A stretch of DNA of 64,000 nucleotides from assembly GCF_018919145.1 (NCBI RefSeq), contig NZ_JAHLQJ010000018.1:28555-92554 (forward strand), written 5' to 3'. Positions 48,364 to 56,210 of the stretch are shown piece by piece (positions within the stretch are counted from its first letter, which is position 1; each line of letters begins with the position of its first letter). This DNA is from Paenibacillus brevis. Lineage in GTDB: Bacteria > Bacillota > Bacilli > Paenibacillales > Paenibacillaceae. The translations under genes and the position numbers were made by a program. The notes below the pieces were generated by a model. That model was not told the origin of the DNA. It ran no database searches and was given only the letters and a program-made list of their open reading frames with translations.

Positions 48364-49323
48364 CTAGGACATCAATGCAACCATCAGCGCCTTTTGCGCA
48401 TGCAGCCGGTTCTCGGCCTGGTCAAAAATAATTGAATGCGGCCCGTCAATGACGCCTTCGCTGACTTCCTCGCCGCGGTGGGCCGGAAGACAATGCATGA
48501 ACACATAATCCGGCTTGGCATGCGAAGCCAGCTCTTCATCCACCTGATACGAGGCAAATGCCAATTCCCGCGCCTTCTGCTCCTCTTCAAAGCCCATGCT
48601 GGCCCAGACGTCGGAGTAAATCGCATCCGCATGCTGGACAGCGGCCTTCGGATCACGCACGACTTCGATCACCGCGCCCGTCTCCTTGGCAATTGCCTGT
48701 GCTGCAGCAACAACCTGAGGATCCGGCTCATAGCCCTCCGGACTGGCAATACTGACATGCACGCCGAGCTTGGCTCCTCCGATCATGAGGGAATGCGCCA
48801 TATTGTTGCCGTCTCCCACATAAGCCAGCTTCAGACCGTCCAGTTTGCCTTTATGCTCCAGAAGGGTTTGATAGTCTGCCAGCACCTGGCATGGATGCGC
48901 CAGATCGCTCAAGCCGTTGATCACGGGGATGCTCGCATAGCGGGCTAAATCCACTACCTTGTCATGCCCGAACGTCCGGATCATAATTCCGTCCAGATAA
49001 CGCGACATCACGCCAGCCGTATCGGCAATCGTCTCGCCGCGGCCCAGCTGGATATCATTCTTGCTCAGAAAGAGCGCATGGCCGCCAAGCTGGAACATGC
49101 CGACCTCGAAGGACACCCGGGTACGGGTCGAGGATTTTTCAAATATTAATCCGATCGTCTTGCCCTTTAGCGGCTGATAAACTTCCCCTGCCTTTTGCTT
49201 GGTCTTGATATCGATAGCAAGATCCAGTAAATAACGAATTTCTTCTGACGTATAATCATCCAGCTCCAGCAGATCGCGCCCGCTCAAGCTGTTCTTCAAT
49301 GGTTTATTTTCGGTCAGGCTCAT
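48364..49323 (-). CDS. argF: Ornithine carbamoyltransferase
   Basis: A 319-residue enzyme making citrulline from ornithine and carbamoyl phosphate. The carbamoyl-phosphate loop FEKSSTRTRVSFEVG, the HPCQVLADYQTLLEH region and the ornithine-side FMHCLPAHRGEEV are intact. ATG 49323 overlaps the argD stop as ATGA behind AAGGAGGAG. It is the biosynthetic enzyme by context; catabolic ArcB shares the fold, but no arc genes are present. No carbamoyl-phosphate synthase genes are in this operon. Confidence 0.97.
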   Translation of the reverse strand: MSLTENKPLKNSLSGRDLLELDDYTSEEIRYLLDLAIDIKTKQKAGEVYQPLKGKTIGLIFEKSSTRTRVSFEVGMFQLGGHALFLSKNDIQLGRGETIADTAGVMSRYLDGIMIRTFGHDKVVDLARYASIPVINGLSDLAHPCQVLADYQTLLEHKGKLDGLKLAYVGDGNNMAHSLMIGGAKLGVHVSIASPEGYEPDPQVVAAAQAIAKETGAVIEVVRDPKAAVQHADAIYSDVWASMGFEEEQKARELAFASYQVDEELASHAKPDYVFMHCLPAHRGEEVSEGVIDGPHSIIFDQAENRLHAQKALMVALMS

Positions 49324-50639
49324 TGGTTCTCCTCCTTTTCTGCCGATGCTGCGGCAGTATGGGTATTAATCAGCACGACAAGTGTGTCCACCGCCTGATC
49401 GATCTCTTCCTTGGATACCTTCAGGTTCGGCAGCAAGCGAATCACATTCGGACCGGCGGTAACGAACAACAGCTTGCTCTTCTGCCCTGCCGTCACCAGT
49501 TCAGCAACCGGCGCCACGCATTCGATGCCGATCAGCAGGCCAAGCCCGCGGATTTCCTTCACGAACGGTTGATCCGCAAACGCCTCGCGCAGCCGCTGCT
49601 GCAAATACTCGCCTATTTCCTTGACCCGTTCCGGAATCTGCTCCTCCAGCATCGTCTCGATCGTTGCCACAATGGCTGCCGCCGAGACCGGATTGCCGCC
49701 AAAGGTAGAGGCATGCGTTCCGGCCGTGAAAGCTTCGCGGAGATAGCCCTTGGCAAGCAGGGCTCCGGCTGGAAGACCACTGGCGATTCCCTTGGCCGAG
49801 GTAAAGATGTCCGGCTCAATGCCATATTGCTGATGCGCAAACCAGCTGCCAGTCCGGCCCATGCCGGTCTGTACTTCATCAATGATCAGCAGCAGGCCTT
49901 CCTGTTTGCACAGGGCCGCAACTTGCTGGACAAATTCCTTGTCCACCGGATATACGCCGCCTTCGGCCTGCACCATTTCCAGCATGATGGCAGCGCTATG
50001 CGGACCGATGGCTGCTTTGAGCGCCTCCAGATCATGCAGGGGCACAGTAACGAATCCGGCAGGAAGCGGAAGGAAGCCGTCCTTGACCTTCTGTTGTCCG
50101 GTTGCGGTCAGGGTAGCCAAAGTACGTCCATGGAACGATTGCTCAAAGGTAATCACTTCATAACGCTCTTCACCTTTAACCTTCTGGTGATAACGGCGGG
50201 CCAGCTTGATCGCTGCCTCATTGGCTTCCGCACCGCTATTACAGAAGAACACCGCGTCCGCGCCGGTTACTTGGGTCAACAGATGAGCAGCCTGCTCCTG
50301 CTGAGGAATGCCGAACAGATTGGATACATGCCAGAGCGTATCGAGCTGTGCCTTTACCTTTTCTTTGACTTTTTCAGGTGCATGCCCCAGGTTGGTTACG
50401 GCCAGACCGCTCATAAAATCCAGGTACCTGTTGCCTTGATCATCCCATAGCCAGCTTCCATGTCCTCTTACCAGGCTCACCGGATAGCGGGCATAGGTCT
50501 GCAGCAGGGCGCTGCCTCCTGCATCTGCCGAAGCATAGGCCGCCTGATCCTTGGCCTTGCCTGCCGGCGCTGTACTGTTTGCAATAGAGCTAGTGCTTGC
50601 TGCGCTATCCTGTAATTTGCTGTGTTCCAACCTGCTCAT
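49320..50639 (-). CDS. argD: Acetylornithine aminotransferase
   Basis: A 439-residue class III PLP aminotransferase that converts N-acetylglutamate semialdehyde to N-acetylornithine. The PLP lysine is in FTSAKGIASGLPAG; also SGAEANEAAIKLARRYH, IIDEVQTGMGRTG and HASTFGGNPV. About 40 residues of Ser/Ala-rich sequence precede the usual start near LLQTYARYPVSLVRGHG, longer than most ArgD. ATG 50639 touches AAGGAG, so the TTG three codons later could be the true start, but the extension remains either way. Confidence 0.95.
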   Translation of the reverse strand: MSRLEHSKLQDSAASTSSIANSTAPAGKAKDQAAYASADAGGSALLQTYARYPVSLVRGHGSWLWDDQGNRYLDFMSGLAVTNLGHAPEKVKEKVKAQLDTLWHVSNLFGIPQQEQAAHLLTQVTGADAVFFCNSGAEANEAAIKLARRYHQKVKGEERYEVITFEQSFHGRTLATLTATGQQKVKDGFLPLPAGFVTVPLHDLEALKAAIGPHSAAIMLEMVQAEGGVYPVDKEFVQQVAALCKQEGLLLIIDEVQTGMGRTGSWFAHQQYGIEPDIFTSAKGIASGLPAGALLAKGYLREAFTAGTHASTFGGNPVSAAAIVATIETMLEEQIPERVKEIGEYLQQRLREAFADQPFVKEIRGLGLLIGIECVAPVAELVTAGQKSKLLFVTAGPNVIRLLPNLKVSKEEIDQAVDTLVVLINTHTAAASAEKEENQ

Positions 50640-50651
50640 CTCCTTTTTAGG

Positions 50652-50893
50652 GGTATATAAGTTAAACTACTGAATTTTTTTTTACGCTCTGGGGGCATCG
50701 TGTGAAGTGTGCTTACGTTCGCTGTTGTTCGCGGATTTCTCTATTTGAACTGAGATACTATCCGGTAGAAATCCACTCACAAAGGCGAACGCTTTCGCTC
50801 TATGCTTCCGAAGTAGCTTTCTTACAGAAAGCTTTTAACACTTCACACTTATGCCCTTTTACGTAGCTTTATAGTTCAACTTATATAGTTCAA
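50652..50893. repeat. Palindromic dispersed element B, copy 2
   Basis: Ends are inverted repeats: TATATAAGTTAAACTA at the left, TAGTTCAACTTATATAG at the right. Inside are CACTCACAAAGGCGAACGC, CTATGCTTCCGAAGTAGC and the palindrome AGCTTTCTTACAGAAAGCT, matching 22.21-22.36 kb. It occupies the argB-argD gap. Confidence 0.75.
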
Positions 50894-50921
50894 AAAATTA
50901 TCTTTTGAAAACTACTTCACC

Positions 50922-51764
50922 TTACATCCGGACAATGCGGGTTCCTACGGAATCGCCGTTCAACACCTTGCCAAGAATGCCAGGTACGCTGCCGTCCACA
51001 ATAATTACTTCATTTACCTTGCCGCTGATGCATGCGATCGCCGCGCGCACCTTTGGAATCATCCCGCCGTAGATTTCTCCGGTCTGAATCATATCCTCGA
51101 TTTCCTGTACGGTGACGGAAGGGAGCACTCTCTTCTCGCCATTGACCGTCTTCATGATTCCCGGCACGTCGGTGACTACGATCATTTGCCGCACGCCCAG
51201 CATGGAAGCCACAGCTCCAGCGGCTGTATCCGCATTAATATTGTAACGCTGTCCTTCCTTGCTGACACCTACCGGTGCAATGACCGGTAAAAAGCCCAGC
51301 TTCACAATGCCTTCGATCAATTCCTGATTCACGTCCGTGACTTCGCCGACCAGACCCACCTCAGCCGCATTGGCAACCGGCTTAGCCTGAATCAGAAGTC
51401 CATCGGCCCCAGACAAGCCCACGGCCTTGCCCCCTGCTCCGGTGATCCGGCGCACAATCGATTTATTGATGCTGCCAGCCAGGACCATTTCCACAACATC
51501 CAGCACTTCCTCTGACGTATAGCGAAGACCGTTCACAAAATGTGTCTCAATGCCGAACTTTACTAACGTATCCGAGATTGCAGGTCCGCCGCCGTGCACG
51601 ATTACCGGCTGAGAGCCGCTCTCCTGAAGATCCGCCAAATCCTTGAAAAAAGACTCCGGCAGCTCCTGAAGCGTGCTCCCTCCGCATTTCATTACAAATG
51701 TACGCCCTGCCGACAGGCTCAGGCCGGCAGCCGATAATTGGCCGCCCTCCAGTACGATTCTCAT
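50922..51764 (-). CDS. argB: Acetylglutamate kinase
   Basis: A 280-residue amino-acid kinase family enzyme that phosphorylates N-acetylglutamate. ATG 51764 is chosen with GAGAGGAG upstream; an ATG at 51815 would add 17 residues without a ribosome site. Seen: FVMKCGGSTLQELPESFF, VIVHGGGPAIS, GLRYTSEEVLDVVEMVLAG, and YNINADTAAGAVA. The arginine-sensitive form carries an extra N-terminal helix; the 20 residues before the kinase core here are short of it, so feedback control is uncertain. Confidence 0.96.
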   Translation of the reverse strand: MRIVLEGGQLSAAGLSLSAGRTFVMKCGGSTLQELPESFFKDLADLQESGSQPVIVHGGGPAISDTLVKFGIETHFVNGLRYTSEEVLDVVEMVLAGSINKSIVRRITGAGGKAVGLSGADGLLIQAKPVANAAEVGLVGEVTDVNQELIEGIVKLGFLPVIAPVGVSKEGQRYNINADTAAGAVASMLGVRQMIVVTDVPGIMKTVNGEKRVLPSVTVQEIEDMIQTGEIYGGMIPKVRAAIACISGKVNEVIIVDGSVPGILGKVLNGDSVGTRIVRM

Positions 51765-52098
51765 TGATTTGACGCTCCTCTCTTTGGAAGTCGGGATAAT
51801 AAGCTGCCCAAGCATTTAAGCCTACGGGCGCTGTCCTTTACAGATTTCCTTAACTAAATTGATCTTTATCTTAAAATCAGTGCTGAACATTGCATGCAGA
51901 ACCGGATAGCTTCCAAAAACCGGATATCCTCGGAGGACCGAGGCCCCCCCTTAGCCCGAACGCCTGGTTATGGAGAGGTTTGTACGATTCACCGCACAAA
52001 TCGTTCTCCAAACCCATTTGAATCGCACAAAACTGGCTCGTCAGCCCTGAGAAAGCCAGCAAATATTATCAGGAGCATACCGCACTTGATTACCCCAT
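51765..52098 (-). other. argJ-argB gap with hairpin structures
   Basis: A 334-base gap. A hairpin at 51977-52014 pairs GGTTTG with CAAACC and ACGATT with AATCGT. An 11-base perfect inverted repeat (ATACCGCACTT/AAGTGCGGTAT, about 52077-52109) spans the argJ stop codon. No T-run follows either, so they do not look like terminators. No gene is seen. Confidence 0.6.
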
Positions 52099-53337
52099 TT
52101 AAGTGCGGTATGCCGCATTAATTCGTACGTAGTCATAAGTAAGGTCGCAGCCCCACGCGGTGGCTGTGCCGCTCCCGTGATGCAGGTCGACATGGATGTG
52201 AACCGTGTCGCCCTGCAGATAGACGAGGGCTTCGTCCTCGTCGAACGGCACCGGGCGTGAACCCTCCAGCACGACGATATCGCCGAGGCGGATATCGACC
52301 GTATCCGGGTTCACGGGCTCGCCCGCGCGGCCCACCGCCGCGATGATCCGGCCCCAGTTGGCGTCGGCTCCGAACACGGCCGACTTGACCAGGCTGGAGC
52401 CGATCACGGTCTTCGCGATGGCGCGGGCCGAGAGGTCGGTGACGGCGCCTTGCACCGTCACCTCCACCAGGCGCGTGGCGCCTTCACCGTCGCGGGCGAT
52501 CGCCTGCGCGAGGTGCTGGCATACGTGCCGGAAGGCGGCAGCGAAGGCCGCCCAATCGGGATGGCCGGGCTGAAGCGGGCTGTTGCCCGCCAGGCCGCTG
52601 GCCATCGCAACGAGCATATCGTTGGTGCTCGTATCTCCATCGACCGTGATCATGTTGAAGGTCACGTCGGTCACTTCTCCGAGCAGCTGCCACAGCGCCT
52701 GCGGCTCAACCTCGGCATCCGTCGTCATAAAGGCGAGCATTGTCGCCATATTCGGATGAATCATCCCCGAGCCCTTCGCTGCGCCGGCAATCACCACCTC
52801 ACGCCCATCCACCGTGAGGGAGACGCAGATCTCCTTCTTCACGAGATCTGTCGTGAGGATTGCCTGGCTGAACTGCTCCGCACCGTTGCCGTCAGCGGAG
52901 ACTGCCGCAGGTAGAGCGGCAATCCCGCTGTGTACGCGGTCCATCGGCAAAAGCTCGCCGATGACGCCGGTAGAAGCAACGGCCACGTCCTGCTCCGCCA
53001 GGCCGAACGCGGCCGCAGTAGCCGCACGCATGGCGTAGGCATCGGCCTCGCCCTGCTGGCCGGTGCAGGCGTTGGCGTTGCCGCTGTTCACGACTACAGC
53101 CCGCAGCCGCCCGTCCGACGCGATACTCTCTCGCGTCACTTTCAGCGGGGCGGCCTGGAACACATTGGTCGTGTACACGCCCGCCGCCACCGCCGGCACT
53201 TCGCACAGAATGACGCCCAGGTCATTCCGGCTTGATTTTTTCAGACCGCAGTGCAGTCCTCCTGCCTGGAATCCCTTGGGGACGGTAACCCCGCCCTCTT
53301 GCAATATATGAAATACAGCAGCTTCTCCAACTCCCAT
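52099..53337 (-). CDS. argJ: Bifunctional ornithine acetyltransferase/N-acetylglutamate synthase
   Basis: A 412-residue N-terminal nucleophile enzyme that recycles the acetyl group from acetylornithine to glutamate and may also use acetyl-CoA. The self-cleavage site is in MIHPNMATMLAFMTTDAEV, with Thr after MA as the new N-terminus of the beta chain. Oxyanion glycines lie in VASTGVIGE. ATG 53337 follows AAAGGGG. Its codons are visibly G+C-richer than argC or argG, a sign of a different history or strong mutation bias. argJ replaces argE and, in the bifunctional form, argA; whether it is bifunctional is not visible. Confidence 0.96.
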   Translation of the reverse strand: MGVGEAAVFHILQEGGVTVPKGFQAGGLHCGLKKSSRNDLGVILCEVPAVAAGVYTTNVFQAAPLKVTRESIASDGRLRAVVVNSGNANACTGQQGEADAYAMRAATAAAFGLAEQDVAVASTGVIGELLPMDRVHSGIAALPAAVSADGNGAEQFSQAILTTDLVKKEICVSLTVDGREVVIAGAAKGSGMIHPNMATMLAFMTTDAEVEPQALWQLLGEVTDVTFNMITVDGDTSTNDMLVAMASGLAGNSPLQPGHPDWAAFAAAFRHVCQHLAQAIARDGEGATRLVEVTVQGAVTDLSARAIAKTVIGSSLVKSAVFGADANWGRIIAAVGRAGEPVNPDTVDIRLGDIVVLEGSRPVPFDEDEALVYLQGDTVHIHVDLHHGSGTATAWGCDLTYDYVRINAAYRT

Positions 53338-53371
53338 GGCTAGCCGTGCCCCTTTCGCAAATTCGTTCTTT

Positions 53372-53551
53372 AGAGGTTGTTCAAAAAAGTCATTTTTTGA
53401 TCACGAAGATATTCATGAGGTTCATTCGACATCGAATCTTGCGCTCACCCTCGAAGTCCGGTACTCATGTAGGGACTCCCTACACTCCGTTCCTCCTTCT
53501 TCGGGTTCTCACAACCTTCTCGGTGCTGAAAACCTGGCTTTTTGAACTCGC
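53372..53551 (+). repeat. MITE-like element A, copy 2
   Basis: About 180 bases between argC and argJ, ends GTTCAAAAAAGTC and GGCTTTTTGAAC, an inverted pair. Internal blocks shared with the 40.1-kb copy include TTTTGATCACGAAG, CGACATCGAATCTTGCGC and CTTCTCGGTGCTGAAAA. It lacks about 35 bases in the middle relative to copy 1. Confidence 0.82.
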
Positions 53552-53555
53552 CCTT

Positions 53556-54608
53556 TTATGGATACACCGGACTCAGCTTGAGCCCGCAATCTTCTTCCCA
53601 TCCCATGGCAAGATTCAGATTCTGAATCGCTTGCCCTGCTGCACCCTTGACGATATTATCAATAACCGAGATGATGGTGACTCTTCCCGTCCTCTCATCA
53701 ACAGCAAAGCCGATATCGCAATAGTTCGAACCGAACACCTCTTTGGTTGCCGGCCAGCTCCCCGTCTCACGAATCCGGACAAAAGGACGTCCCTCATAAC
53801 GCTTGCGGTATAAGCCAATCAAATCCGCCTCCGTGTAGTTCCCTTTCAATGTCGCATACATTGTACTCATAATCCCGCGTGTCATCGGGGTCAGGTGAGT
53901 GGTAAAGGTTACGGTTACGTTCTTACCTGCCGCTTCCGACAGAACCTGTTCTATTTCAGGGATATGTTGATGACGGTTCATTTTGTAGACCTTCAGGTTT
54001 TCATTAATTTCTGCGTAATGGGTCATCAGGCTTGTTCCTCTGCCTGCGCCGGATACACCGGACTTGGCATCGATGATAATCGACGCCGGGTCAATCCAGC
54101 CTGCTTCGACTGCCGGAATTAACCCTAGTAACGTAGCCGTAGGATAGCAGCCGGGATTGGAGATCAACTCTGCTCCCTGCACCTGTTCCCCGGTAATCTC
54201 AGCAAGTCCATACACGGCTTGTGCAAGCAAGTCTGCCTGAGGCGCCTCATGCTTATACCAGCTTTCATAGATTTGCCCGTCCTTGATCCGAAAATCTCCG
54301 GAAAGGTCTATAACTTTAAGACCGGCATTAAGCAGTTCAGGAACAAGCTTGCCGCTAACTCCGGACGGCGTTGCTGTGAATACCACATCCGCCTTCTCCG
54401 CTATCAGCTTGGGGTCCACGCCATCCAGGTTTTGCACGATAATCTCCGTCAGGTGCGGAAAGCCTTCACTAATCGGAACGCCGTTGCTGGACGACGAAAT
54501 GACCGAGGTGATCTCAACCAGGGGATGGCCCAATAAAAAACGAATCAGTTCCACGCCGCCGTACCCCGTGGAACCGACAATGGCAACCTTCACTTTTTCT
54601 CCGCTCAC
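53556..54608 (-). CDS. argC: N-acetyl-gamma-glutamyl-phosphate reductase
   Basis: A 350-residue NADPH enzyme of arginine synthesis. Rossmann motif VAIVGSTGYGGVELIR at the N-terminus; active-site Cys in ISNPGCYPTATLLGLIP near residue 150; later TPMTRGIMSTMYA and the C-terminal NLVKGAAGQAIQNLN-like segment. It starts with GTG 54608 after AAAGGAGAG. As first gene of the argCJBDFGH operon it lies behind a sigma-A-type promoter with a palindrome that could bind the arginine repressor. Confidence 0.97.
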   Translation of the reverse strand: MSGEKVKVAIVGSTGYGGVELIRFLLGHPLVEITSVISSSSNGVPISEGFPHLTEIIVQNLDGVDPKLIAEKADVVFTATPSGVSGKLVPELLNAGLKVIDLSGDFRIKDGQIYESWYKHEAPQADLLAQAVYGLAEITGEQVQGAELISNPGCYPTATLLGLIPAVEAGWIDPASIIIDAKSGVSGAGRGTSLMTHYAEINENLKVYKMNRHQHIPEIEQVLSEAAGKNVTVTFTTHLTPMTRGIMSTMYATLKGNYTEADLIGLYRKRYEGRPFVRIRETGSWPATKEVFGSNYCDIGFAVDERTGRVTIISVIDNIVKGAAGQAIQNLNLAMGWEEDCGLKLSPVYP

Positions 54609-54668
54609 GATTTAACTCTCCTTTGCTGTATATCATCTATACTCGAAATCATTTACCCGAATTGTAAT

Positions 54669-54705
54669 TACGAATTATTATACATTCATATTAATATATA
54701 TACAA
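54669..54705 (-). promoter_or_regulatory. Arginine operon promoter with operator-like palindrome
   Basis: On the minus strand TTGTAT (54705-54700), 17 bases, TATAAT (54682-54677). A palindrome TATGAAT-N8-ATTCGTA (54690-54669) covers the -10. The arms resemble the TGAAT/ATTCA arms of ArgR/AhrC boxes, but the spacing is 8, not 4, so the operator call is tentative. Confidence 0.6.
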
Positions 54706-54770
54706 TGCTGTTTCAGAAATATGTTTACTTCATTTGTTATGTATTTCAGAAATAAATGGCAGCATTTGGA

Positions 54771-54799
54771 TTGACTGACTTTCTAATTACAATTATGCT
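54771..54799 (+). promoter_or_regulatory. Promoter of the zinc-ribbon membrane gene
   Basis: TTGACT (54771-54776), 17 bases, TATGCT (54794-54799), about 40 bases before the start. Confidence 0.65.
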
Positions 54800-54843
54800 T
54801 GGACTGATTAGATTTACAAATGGTGGAGGAGGAATGAAACTTA

Positions 54844-55695
54844 ATGATTTGCTCGAAGTGTGGTCACGTTTTTGAAAATGAACAAGGCGCCATTACGGAA
54901 TGCCCGGTATGCGGTGCGGCTCTAGCTTCATCTTGGAATGAGAAGACAGGAGAAGCTAGTGCCAGAATCGAATCTGCAGCAACCGGGGAATCTTCATCGA
55001 AGATCGGAACTGAGGCTGGCAACTCTGGGGCCCCTGCTCCAGGAGAGAAAGCTTCCGGTGATCTCACGTGGAAGCAGGTCAAAGAGAGTCAGGCCTTTCA
55101 ACAAGGCGCTGAAATCAGCAAGCAGTACGGCGGATTTTTCCTGAATGCGCTGCTCCATCCGTTAGCTTCTTCCAAAAAAATTGATAGAGCGCATTTTTTG
55201 AATGGAATCATCACTATGGTAATCATAGCCATACTCCTTCCGCTTGTCCTCTATGTACCAAGCCTGCGCTCTGCTTTTCCTGATGCGTTCGGCGCTGGCT
55301 ATCTCCGCCCCTTCATCCTGGTCGTGCTGGCCTTTGCAGTTGCCGTTTTTGCCGCCTATGGAGTAATGAGGCTTGGAAAGGTTTCAGCGGATCTTCGTGA
55401 TCTCACCGCCAAGCTGGGCACCTTGCTGGTACCCTCGACAGCTGCGCTGCTGATCAGTGTTATTTTTCAAATCGTCGGCCTTGGAATTGGACTTAGCGGA
55501 CTGTTCCTGTTCATTACGGTTCTTTCATTCTTCGTAGCCATCACCTTGCTGATTCATCAAGAAATGGGTCAAAGCGCTTCTGCTCTAGATCCGCTGTACG
55601 GTTCCCTGATTGTCAATGTGCTCTTCGGATATATTCTGTATAGAATTGTTCTTGTAAGTATCAGTTATATGCTCGGCGGATTTTTTAGTCTATAA
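54844..55695 (+). CDS. Zinc-ribbon polytopic membrane protein of unknown function
   Basis: A 283-residue protein. Residues 1-25 form a zinc ribbon (MICSKCGHVFENE and ECPVCGAA: two CxxC pairs). A Ser/Ala/Gly/Glu-rich linker follows to about 75, then a soluble stretch (WKQVKESQAFQQGAEISKQ) and about five membrane helices (118-280). Similar zinc-ribbon plus membrane proteins are common in Firmicutes without known function. ATG 54844 lies ten bases after GGAGGAGGA; an out-of-frame ATG at 54835 heads a 13-codon frame that overlaps the start. It has its own promoter and a strong terminator. Confidence 0.85.
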   Translation: MICSKCGHVFENEQGAITECPVCGAALASSWNEKTGEASARIESAATGESSSKIGTEAGNSGAPAPGEKASGDLTWKQVKESQAFQQGAEISKQYGGFFLNALLHPLASSKKIDRAHFLNGIITMVIIAILLPLVLYVPSLRSAFPDAFGAGYLRPFILVVLAFAVAVFAAYGVMRLGKVSADLRDLTAKLGTLLVPSTAALLISVIFQIVGLGIGLSGLFLFITVLSFFVAITLLIHQEMGQSASALDPLYGSLIVNVLFGYILYRIVLVSISYMLGGFFSL

Positions 55696-55743
55696 CATCT
55701 AGATAGGCTATCCAATTGCCTTCTAAAAAATTGGACGAGAAAA

Positions 55744-55786
55744 GGGACCGTCCCCCAATTGTGAGAAAGGGGGCGGTCCCGTTTTT
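55744..55786 (+). terminator. Terminator of the zinc-ribbon gene
   Basis: GGGACCGTCCCCC and GGGGGCGGTCCC arms, then GTTTTT, about 48 bases past the stop. Confidence 0.93.
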
Positions 55787-55832
55787 CCGTCCAACAGTAT
55801 CGTTGTCATATTCTAACTACTCGGGGTTGACA

Positions 55833-56135
55833 AATATTAGCTGGTTTTTCTCACTCGCCGCACGAGCTCCCTGCACCAGTAATTTTAATGCTTTTTGTCA
55901 CTAAAATCGTCGCATGAGCACCTACATCAGAAATTTTAATGCCTTACTGCACTATAATCCCCGCAAGAGACCCTACACCAGTAATTTTAATGCTTTTTGG
56001 CACTATAATCGTCGCATGGGCACTTATGCCAGAAATTTTAATGCCTTTTGTCATTAAAATAACCCCACAAGCTCACACGCCAGCCATTTTAATGCCATCC
56101 GGCACTTATTTTGCTGCACAAGCTCCAACACACAT
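55833..56135 (+). repeat. 51-bp-period tandem array C, about six units
   Basis: The AATTTTAATG landmark recurs at 55881, 55932, 55983, 56034 and 56085, exactly 51 bases apart, with a degraded unit before. Each unit contains an inverted pair ATTTTAATG/CATTAAAAT around CTTTTTG-type loops and then CGCATGAGC. It is the reverse complement of the 22.5-kb array. A frame with a 17-residue period is open through it. Confidence 0.88.
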
Positions 56136-56210
56136 ATTTCGCGTGGTGGCAGCTCGTTTTGCTCATTATGATGCACATAAGTACTTATTTCCGCAAAGCA
56201 TAGCGAAAAC

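Noticed and set aside
49299..50450. 383-residue plus-strand frame antisense to argD
   Set aside because: Shadow frame over a complete argD with intact PLP motifs.
55833..56135. CRISPR array
   Set aside because: Period 51 but whole units drift together; no conserved repeat with unique spacers and no cas genes.
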